Shown piece by piece: positions 56,470-64,000 of a DNA stretch of 64,000 nt. This stretch comes from Liriodendron chinense. Its lineage: Eukaryota > Streptophyta > Magnoliopsida > Magnoliales > Magnoliaceae. The translations under genes and the position numbers were made by a program. The notes under the pieces were generated by a model. It searched no databases. It worked only from the letters and a program-made list of their open reading frames with translations, and was not told where the DNA came from. The stretch spans positions 3,038,001 to 3,102,000 of the forward strand of contig ML058493.1 of NCBI GenBank assembly GCA_003013855.2, written 5' to 3'. Position 1 is the first letter of the stretch. Every line of letters starts with the position of its first letter.

Positions 56470-57600
56470 ATCAAGTCATAGTTGGGGTTCTTATGCAAAG
56501 AATCCATCTCTTCTTGCATAGCTTTCAACCACTCCCCTTTATGTTCATCGGTTTGAGCTTCTTGATAGTTCTTTGGTTCACCCCCATTTATAAACACGAC
56601 ATACTCATGAGGTGCCTACCTCTTGGATGGTTGACTTGCTCTAGTACGACATTCTCAACTGAGGCTCAATTGGTGGTTCTTGAAGGAGTTTCTCCCCCTA
56701 TTCTTCATGTTTAACATCACCTATAAGGACATCACCACCAATCATCTCCTCTTGGCCTTGCACATCTCCCCCATCATCATGCACCATGCGAGATGGAACT
56801 GGGGTCTATATCAATAAGATCGATCACCAACACTAAGCTGGAGATTTTCAACTTTTTTAAAGTCTTCAATTGTTTGGTCTTCATGAAAGACCACATCCCT
56901 ACTTCTGATACTTATTGTCAACTGTATCCCATAATCTGTAGCCAAAATTTTCATTTGCATAGCTAAAAAAGATACACTATTTTGCCTTATTATCAAAGCT
57001 TGAACTGCCTCATCTTTGGGAACATGCACAAATGCTCAACAATCAAACACCTTTAGGTGTTCGCAGGAAACATCTTTCCTGGTCCATACCCTTTTTGCAA
57101 CATCTCCATTTAAGAAGCCGAAGGAGATAAATTAATTAAATAGTAAGCAGTTCGCATAGCTTCTCCATAAAACGATTTTGAAAATTTAGCATGTGAAAGC
57201 ATACACTTAATTCTTTCCACAAGGGTTGTGATTCATCCTTTTTGCTACGGCATTGTGCTGGGAGTCTTGGGAACGGATTGCTCATGTCGAATTCTATGGC
57301 CTTTACAGTACTGTTTAAATGGCCTAATATATTCTCCTCATTATCTGTGCGAATACACTTCAACAATTTACTTGTTTCCTTTCCACCATAGCATGTAAAT
57401 GCTTAAACACATCTAAGACCTGGTCTTTAGTCTTTACAACATATGCCCATACCATTCTAGAAGCATCATTTATGAAGGTAATAAAATAAGAAGCATCACC
57501 TAGAGTTTCACTTTCATAGGACCACAAACATTAGAATTATACTAAGTCCAAAACATCTATTTCTTTTGGGGAGGATTTTTATGAAATGAAATTTTATGTT
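56470..57600 (-). pseudogene. Integrase and RT start of copia element G
   Basis: Integrase core with KCIRTDNEENI (57136-57366), the C-terminal part HVPKDEAV ... IRSRDVVFHEDQTIEDFKKVE (56811-57029), then the RT N-terminus EPKNYQEAQTDEHKGEWLKAMQ (56490-56597). Frames are broken by stops and shifts. Residues coded left of 56470 in the last frame belong to the F LTR. Confidence 0.8.
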
Positions 57601-57779
57601 GTTTTCCAACCAATCAATGAACAAACTATTTAAAGGCGTACCTTTTATATTGGGAATGAGTTGCTTATGGCAAGGATTTATATGTCATTCTCTCTCATGT
57701 CAACTGCTTGTGCTATATATTAATAGAAGAATCTTCTCTATTATTGTGTTCACCTCAGCCCTACATAGTTGTGCTTGCG

Positions 57780-58120
57780 TCTTGTATAAAGTGGAAACAC
57801 CTCTTACCTCTTGCACCAACAAGAGACCCTTTTGTAAGCTTCCACTTATCCACCACCAAAATGATTGTTGTAGCCTTGTTCATCCAATCTTCCCACATAA
57901 ATTAAGGCGAAGATCAAGTACATGTCTCACATCCTTGAGAACCAACGTTGCAACAAACATTGGTCTCTACATTCACATCACCCATCCCCTACGATTTTTT
58001 GAAGAGCCACTATTACCCATCCTCACAATACTAACGTCCTCCGACTTGTAAGATGTGAAGAAAGTCCCTATGAGGAGTAGCATGATATGAAGCATTGGTG
58101 TCAACCATCTAATCTGTATC
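57780..58120 (-). pseudogene. Protease and pre-integrase region of copia element G
   Basis: The protease signature MVDTNASYHATP replaces the usual D-S-G-A-S-H. It is followed by YKSEDVSIVRMGN and a GAG-pre-integrase stretch with LLLVQEVRGVSTLYKTQAQL. Frames are broken; the Gly of the active-site triplet is lost, so the protease is dead. Confidence 0.65.
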
Positions 58121-58239
58121 TGATACGTGAGATTGAGACATGCATGTCACAACCCGAGAAGATAATGATATCACCGTTTTGACACAACCGTAGTTGTATC
58201 CTTCTCTTCTTGTTTTTCCTTCCATTTTTTCTCCTTCTT

Positions 58240-58962
58240 GAGCTTTTGACACCCATTTTGGTAGTGGCCTAGCTTACAACAATTATAACAATTAACATTA
58301 TTTCTTGACTTAGATTTACCTCTTGACTTTTTACAATGGTGAGGCTTTTGCTTTTTCTTCTCCCTCTATTTTCTATGACAAGTGCCTCTGACTAAGAAGA
58401 ATCTAAGGATTTTCATCTTGTCTCTTCATTTAACAAACTGCTTGTTACTTGGGTCATTGTAACAACTCCATCTGGAGCAGAGTTATTAAGTGACACCTCC
58501 CAACTTTTTGGCAAAGAACTAAGAAGTAACAAAGCATGCAACTCATCATCCAACACCATCTTCATAGAGGAGAGTTGATTCACAATACTTTGAATTTCAT
58601 TAAAATGCTCCGCAATGGAGCTCCCTTCTTTATACTTCAAAACTACAAGCTTTCTAATCAAGAAAGCCTTGTTAACCGCGATCTTTTTCTCATACAACCC
58701 TTCCATTTTTTCCAAAGTGATTGTGCGAAGTTTTTGTAAACACATGATGAAAGACACTATCATCCAACCATTGCCGAATAAACCCAACGGTTTTCCAGTC
58801 TAGTTTCTTCCACTCATCATCAGTCATATCTATCAATTTTTCCCCAACACCTTTAGTGGGTGCGTACAAGTCCTTGCAATACACTAAATCTTCCATTTTG
58901 GCTTTCCAAATCATCCAATTATTTCCGGTCAAACTAACTATATGACTTATGCTTGCCTCCAT
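58240..58962 (-). pseudogene. Gag of copia element G
   Basis: MEASISHIVSLTGNNWMIWK start (58962), VYCKDLY, then after a frameshift LEKMEGLYEKKIAVNKAFLI and FNEIQSIVNQLSSMKMVLDD (UBN2-type gag). A CX2CX4HX4C zinc knuckle CYNCCKLGHYQNGC is at about 58250-58295. Confidence 0.8.
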
Positions 58963-58996
58963 GATTTATACATGAAACAATTAGAACCAAACTTAG

Positions 58997-59009
58997 ATCT
59001 CTGATACCA
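58997..59009 (-). other. Primer-binding site of element G (tRNA-iMet)
   Basis: Minus strand TGGTATCAGAGAT, the standard copia primer site, two bases from the LTR. Confidence 0.85.
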
Positions 59010-59011
59010 CT

Positions 59012-59590
59012 TGTTGGGAAACCACTCACCTTTCCCCTCTATGTGCAAATCAATGAGATTAACTATACAGTGAGATTAATGGATGTTAATCACTTCCAAC
59101 ATGAACAAGCAAATCATCAAACATATAGAATGTAAGAGGACAGCACCAAGATTTTTTACATGGAAAATCTTGCGAGTGTGAAGGAAAAAATCAAGGGACC
59201 TAATCCGACACCAAATCCACTATAATGAAAATAATGAAAGTATAATCATCAAAAGACCTCTCTTGATAAACCAAACTATTCACACAAAGGTGGGATTCAA
59301 GAGTAATAATGAAAATAGATGAAGACAATCGAAGAAACATGCATTATGGATAGAGCTCACGAACCCAAATTCGGAGATTTCGATGATGATAGAAGGCTTT
59401 TGTTTCTCTTCTCTCACAAAACTCCATTTTTTTCTCTCTCCTCTTCTTCTAGAAGAAAGAAAAACTCTAATATTTCTACAAAAACAACTCTATACAAAAG
59501 ACCTATTTTCTGTCATATTTTAGTTGTTAAGCCAAAAGACTACAAATACCTTTCACACACATGTGGCACTAAAATTACTTAAGCCCAACA
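59012..59590 (-). repeat. Element G 5' LTR
   Basis: 579 bp, minus strand TGTTGGGCTTAAG to GGTTTCCCAACA with inverted TGTTGGG/CCCAACA ends. Confidence 0.8.
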
Positions 59591-60539
59591 CACACATGTG
59601 AGTCCCATCTCCATTATGAGGAGGGACCCTGACATGGCTATCGGAACACACTGATAGAAGTAAATATTTAATTCTGCGTGTTCCAAATTCTAAAGGCATG
59701 ATCAGATGGTAAATATGATAACCACATTTACTTTTTAAGCTACTACTATTCCACATATAATTGGTTGCTCTACAGCTATGCATTTTCATAGTAATGGTGA
59801 ATGTATTAAGAAAGAAAAACTACATTTTACAAGTGGGCTTGATTTCTTCCCACAATTTGGAAATCAAAACTCCCCAGCCTATACATTGCACGTGGATAAT
59901 TCTCTATCTACTTTATAATAATTGGTGGGCCAGGGTTCTGTACATGGCGCCTCTGATCCCGTGAAAGAAGGTTCTTTGATAGTTGTGGTAAAACAGTCCA
60001 TTGAAAGCAACTATCAGTGAGGACCAACCAAAGAGTGGAACCTACGAGCTACCTGAACTAAAATTACACATTGGACGCTTTTCACATCTTATAAGTTGCT
60101 TGTCTTCTACGTATGTTTATGTGCGGCATCTAAATGCATGGTGAAGACAAGCCTCTCAATGGGCCATCCTACGTATTTTTTTTTTTTTTTTTTTTTTCAG
60201 GTTAGTACACACACCACTATTAGTCACCCTCCAATGTTACTTAACCACCCTCAATTTGGCTTTTTTACTTTTCTCTCTCGGGTCACGCCACATATCAAAG
60301 TTCTCTCTCATGGTTCACTCAATTACTGCTCTCTCAGACCGTCCATATCAAAGGACGGCCCCACATGATGGATGTCCCATCAAGGTGGGGCTCACTAAGT
60401 GGACGGCCCACATCAAAGATGGCCCCTACATTAATGGTGCAAGCATCAATCCCACCAATCAGGTTGATCTGATCTTCTACATCTTTCCCAAAAATGTTTA
60501 CCAAACATACTTATCTACTTAATCAGTAAAACCAAGATA

Positions 60540-60595
60540 AGTAACTTATCTGATAGTAGCTTATCTTAGTAACTTACAATCCAAATGTACCCTAA
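60540..60595 (-). repeat. MITE-like terminus
   Basis: Reverse complement ttagggtacatttggattgt followed by aagttact, like the ttaagggtcgtttgattact / aagttact terminus at 61803. Likely hAT-type non-autonomous ends facing apart; no partner end was confirmed. Confidence 0.35.
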
Positions 60596-61802
60596 GCATC
60601 TCCGTAGAAGAGAGAGCAAGGGAGGAGGGACCATGGCCATTCAAGCAAGATCCTGATCGTTGGAGCAACGGGGTATATTGGGAATACATGGTGAAGGCAA
60701 GCCTCTCAATGGGCCCATCCTACGTATGTTTATGTGCGGCCCACCGCAACAATACAACCCCTTCAAGGCTAGCATTATTACAGGATTTGAGTCCAAGGGA
60801 GTGAAGGTTTTTAGGAATATGTATTTTAACTTGAGTTTCAACTTAGAAAAATGAAAAAGGAATTACGATGTTCGTTCGGTCTTATATGATATTTGCATGA
60901 ACGTTGGAATGGTTTACCATCATTTGAAAAGGAAAGTTGTAGTTTAAAAACAAATAGCCCTCCTTTTTTTTTCATTTAACAAATAGACATAATCATGGCC
61001 ACACACATGAATCCATGGTTGTTCTACGCCACAACTAAGTTGTAGATATAGCCTATTGGGAAGCGTACCTAACAGTAGGATTGAATTTCACATATACAAC
61101 ACGGTGGCCCCAGAAGAGCTTAGGTTTTTTACCCACTGAGTATAGCACTTGAAAGATGTTGTAGAGGATTCCGGCGTGGAGAGAAAAGTAATGCATTATA
61201 GATAACTCATTTGTTTTGCCTCCATTACCATTCAAGAAGTAGCTTGCGTAGCCAACAATTGGCCCCATGCAAAGATGGTTCTATGATTTGAACCGTCCAT
61301 GTTAATCTTATTATCATAAAGAATCTATTTTTTTTTTTCCAAAATCACACTTTAAAAATGATCCTATCCATTGGTTTTTATAGTTGAGTGTGAGTCGTTG
61401 AAAATCTTCATTGATTTTTTTCTTCTAAATTCATCTGTACGTAGTGATGGCCAAAACCATTCTTTCAGTGTAAGTTTCATAAGTAGCCTATGTATCGTTG
61501 AGTCCACAACATGAACGGTTCCAATCATGGGACCACAGAGCATATGGACCGTAGTGGAAACGAAAAACGTTTGATTAACACGTTATGAGGCAAGGACTCC
61601 TAGATGAAATTGAGGCTTCCCTCCGTACAAATAGAGAATTAATAAGAAGTTTCAGACTAAATCGTCTACAACACCTTTTATACACACAAGGTGCAACACC
61701 CGAGCCTTGGGGGGTCACTTATTTTAGATGCGACAACCGGAGAGAGAAGAACCATAGCTAATTTAGTTTGCTTATTTGCATAAAGCATGGTATTTTAGTA
61801 AT

Positions 61803-61990
61803 TAAGGGTCGTTTGATTACTACTAAATAAGTTACTTTTTAACTTATATTAAGTAATTTAGTTACTTTTTTAACTTAAGTTAGTTTGGTAAGCATCATTG
61901 TAAAAGTATCTTATTAGTTAAAAGTTATTTATCTTAATAAGTTATTTTTTTTAGCTTTTAGACGTATAACTTTTTACTTCTCTCTTATGG
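61803..61990 (+). repeat. MITE-like terminus
   Basis: ttaagggtcgtttgattact and then repeated aagttact/ttaactta blocks. Related in inverted orientation to 60540-60595. Confidence 0.35.
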
Positions 61991-62806
61991 TCATGTTTAA
62001 GGAGGCTCTCTCTCACGGTCCATATCAATGGGGCTGGCTTATATGGTGGACAGTCCACATAAAAGGTGGGCCTCACATGATGGATGACCCCATATTAACG
62101 TGAGGCCACATATGGATGGTCCACATCATTGTGCGGGCCCATAATGATAAAACTTCCTAGGGTCCACCATCTTGGTTTATTTTCCAAAGCCTGTTGATGA
62201 TGTCACGAGTGACCTGGGTGTGTGAAACCCATACAAATATCATCTTGTTCTAAAGCTTTTGTGGGTCCCACCTCTCCCAATAGTGGGAGCGCCCACAACT
62301 GAAAACTCCCTGGACACTGTGACCCTCCCACACCGTTCGTCCACTTTGCCAGCTCACCACAGGATCTCCAAATGAAGCAGATCCAAATCTCAAAGTGGAC
62401 TCCACATCTTTGGACAGCAGGGATTAAAAACCTACCGTTGTAGCCCTTTCCTTGGGCCCACCTGATGCACGTGTACTCTGTCCAGTTTTTGAACTGGACA
62501 GTGGGGCGGGTGCTCCTGTTTTACCCCGCTGACCATCTAGCTTGCTGGGCCCATTGTGATGTATTTGATCCACACCGTCCATCTGGCTTGGATGTGAGTG
62601 GGGTCTAGCATGTGAGGCAGATCTAAACCTCAGGTGGACCCCACATCAGGAAGTAGCAATGATAATGATGACAACATTGAAACCTTCCTAGGCTCCAACG
62701 TGATGTGTTTACTAATGCCATTCATATGTTTTTCCAGCTACTTTTGGGTCGCCACTGGGTAGTGGGGCCACATGCTGTGCACTTGAAATCCACACCATCC
62801 ACCCTA

Positions 62807-64000
62807 GGACAGGGTGCTCCTAAACTTGAAAGGAAACCCTAGGCCTTCCACGCTGCCATCTTAGAAAAAGTACTGGTACAGCGGATGAACTTTGAAGAAA
62901 AAGTCTGAGAGAACAACATTCGGGCTCGCTGGAAAAAACTATTGTGACTCTTACTGAATCGCGTGCGTACGCGAAAAGTAGACGATCGACGTTGACTAGC
63001 TTAGACCAGGCAACGGTAAGAGGAAGAAGTTAAGGCGAAAGATCATTGTGGGCATCACTACCATAAAGGTGGAGCTGATCATCTTGACGAAGGTAAGGTA
63101 TACATTCGAGCTTTTCTCATTGCGGGCATCGTCTGGCATGTCTGTAAGCTATCCGGATTTCACGTATACCCTCGTATAGACTGGTTAGAGCTATCCAGTG
63201 CTGGTAGAAGAGTTCATAGGACTGCTAGCAGAACAAACGCCGAAGATGGGGTGATAAGTAGACTCCTGCCATCCCCGAACTAGCTACTGCAACCTAGAAC
63301 TTAAACGACTCCTTCAGTGGGTAGAAGAACAACTGCTTGCCCCAGGGTAATAGACACTACTATCGTAACCCCTAAGGTATGGCCGTATACTACAACAAGA
63401 AGTACTTAAACTAGTGGACCCTACGACGTTAGCACCACATTCTCCGACGAAGATGGGTGAACCACTTCATCAGCTGATGGTGTTCATACATGAGTACTGG
63501 CAAACTACGAAACCCTGATTAGACTACATCTCAGGGGTGTACCTCTTCCCGGTCCCCCACAAGTCCAACATATTAAAACTACGCCCCCGTACCTAAACTA
63601 AGCGTACGAGGACTGTGAACTTCGTAAAAGATTGCACGACCGTCGTCAGACAGAGGTACCACTCGGTTATCATCGGCTCAGCATCTTAGAAGAAACGGTA
63701 GTACACGGACAAGTACACATCCGGTGTCTAAGGAAGCACACAAAGAAAGTACTAGATACGTCGAAGACAAAGTAGCTGCGTAGCTTCCTCCTACACTAAT
63801 ATACTAGCGAACATTTCTTGAAGCGGTGACCATCACTTGACCGGTCGGTTTGTGACCTACTAAGCCGCTAGACAACGACAACGACTGAGGCCTATGAGGA
63901 CCCAAAGCTCTATAAAGAACTACAGCCGTATAGTCCCAAACAGTCCCTGTCGAAGCTGAAGAAGATAAACGTCCGTTTTTCGTCCAAGTAGAACTTAAAG
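62807..64000. other. Parallel-complement (unreversed) copy of E integrase region
   Basis: Base by base this is the complement of plus-strand 38485-39679 read in the same direction, with few mismatches and about one net indel. Examples: 63386-63405 tatactacaacaagaagtac is the complement of 39065-39084 atatgatgttgttcttcatg, and the last bases gtccaagtagaacttaaag complement 39661-39679 caggttcatcttgaatttc. Read from 64000 backwards (3' to 5') it spells the E RNase H end and integrase, including the HHCC finger and TDNG core. No strand read 5' to 3' has a long ORF. The copy runs off the window end. Confidence 0.95.

Larger units (their letters stand above)
56470..59590 (-). mobile_element. Element G: truncated Ty1/copia retrotransposon
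   Basis: 5' LTR 59012-59590, tRNA-iMet PBS, gag, protease, integrase, and the start of RT in copia order. It is cut in RT by the insertion of F. The 3' LTR is not in the window. Protein phrases (KCIRTDN, SRDVVFHEDQT, EPKNYQEAQ) resemble the Tork/TNT1 branch. Confidence 0.8.
59591..62806. other. Non-coding DNA with MITE-like ends
   Basis: No protein recognised. A T22 run lies at 60176. catggtgaag(a/g)caagcctctc occurs twice (60138, 60687), each beside ctacgtatgtttatgtgcgg. 62000-62800 is built of ggtccac/ggcccac-rich phrases of the dispersed kind also seen at 33390-33530. Confidence 0.4.

Noticed and set aside
62807..64000. Novel ORF-free gene, RNA gene or satellite
   Set aside because: Its high complexity without ORFs is explained by the unreversed complement of E integrase.
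1..64000. CRISPR-like arrays among the short LTR repeats
   Set aside because: Units are degenerate palindromes without regular spacers, in a plant genome and inside LTRs.

Overview
The window looks like repeat-saturated intergenic DNA from a large flowering-plant genome. I found no intact host gene, rRNA, tRNA or CRISPR array. All recognisable coding sequence belongs to LTR retrotransposons: Athila-like and Tat-like Ty3/gypsy, plus one Ty1/copia. All of it is degenerate to some degree. DNA-transposon ends and MITE-like DNA fill the gaps. Phrases around 33.4 kb and 62 kb (gggccccaccatgatgtatg and relatives) remind me of magnoliid genomes, but that is recollection and low confidence.

Layout. 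(1) 1-14185: element B (+), a gag-protease-only Athila-like element. Its 5' LTR is split by element A (-, 761-8626), a relative with two LTRs, a tRNA-Asp primer-binding site (PBS), a polypurine tract (PPT) and one 1026-codon gag-protease frame. (2) 14186-33755: a candidate CACTA transposon with flanking aat, carrying a tandem retroelement at 14863-28737 (LTR-body C-LTR-body D-LTR) inside one perfect 5-bp target duplication, atatc. (3) 33759-53223: Tat-lineage sequence. Element E (-) runs from its LTR (49671-50491) and tRNA-Arg PBS through gag, protease, RT, two RNase H domains and integrase to about 38371. It is followed by an antisense, intron-containing ORF resembling the plant mobile domain (35652-37269). 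A 2.7-kb solo LTR (42655-45377) sits inside the E polyprotein. LTRs in the opposite orientation lie at both sides (34517-35611, 51708-53223), and 50492-51707 is a large tail-to-tail inverted repeat. (4) 53224-59590: a truncated Tat-like element F (-), inserted into a truncated copia element G (-). (5) 59591-62806: non-coding DNA with MITE-like ends. (6) 62807-64000: a segment that is the complement, but not the reverse complement, of plus-strand 38485-39679 (E integrase). Read backwards it is an integrase gene.

How the parts relate. Elements A-D carry gag and protease only, so they would need RT and integrase from elsewhere. They end at the same stop context and keep the same leader, PBS, PPT and untranslated regions, so they form one non-autonomous family. 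B, C, D and E are dead or dying: nearly all the premature stops I traced are CAA to TAA or TGG to TGA/TAG, as expected from C-to-T decay of methylated repeats. Nesting gives a relative order: A is younger than B, the C/D array is younger than the CACTA-like DNA, the solo LTR is younger than E, and F is younger than G.

The most notable observations are the parallel-complement segment at the right end, the three-LTR tandem element, the antisense mobile-domain ORF beside a same-strand LTR promoter, the 39-bp homopolymer inside the gag of A, and the template-switch scar in the LTR of A.
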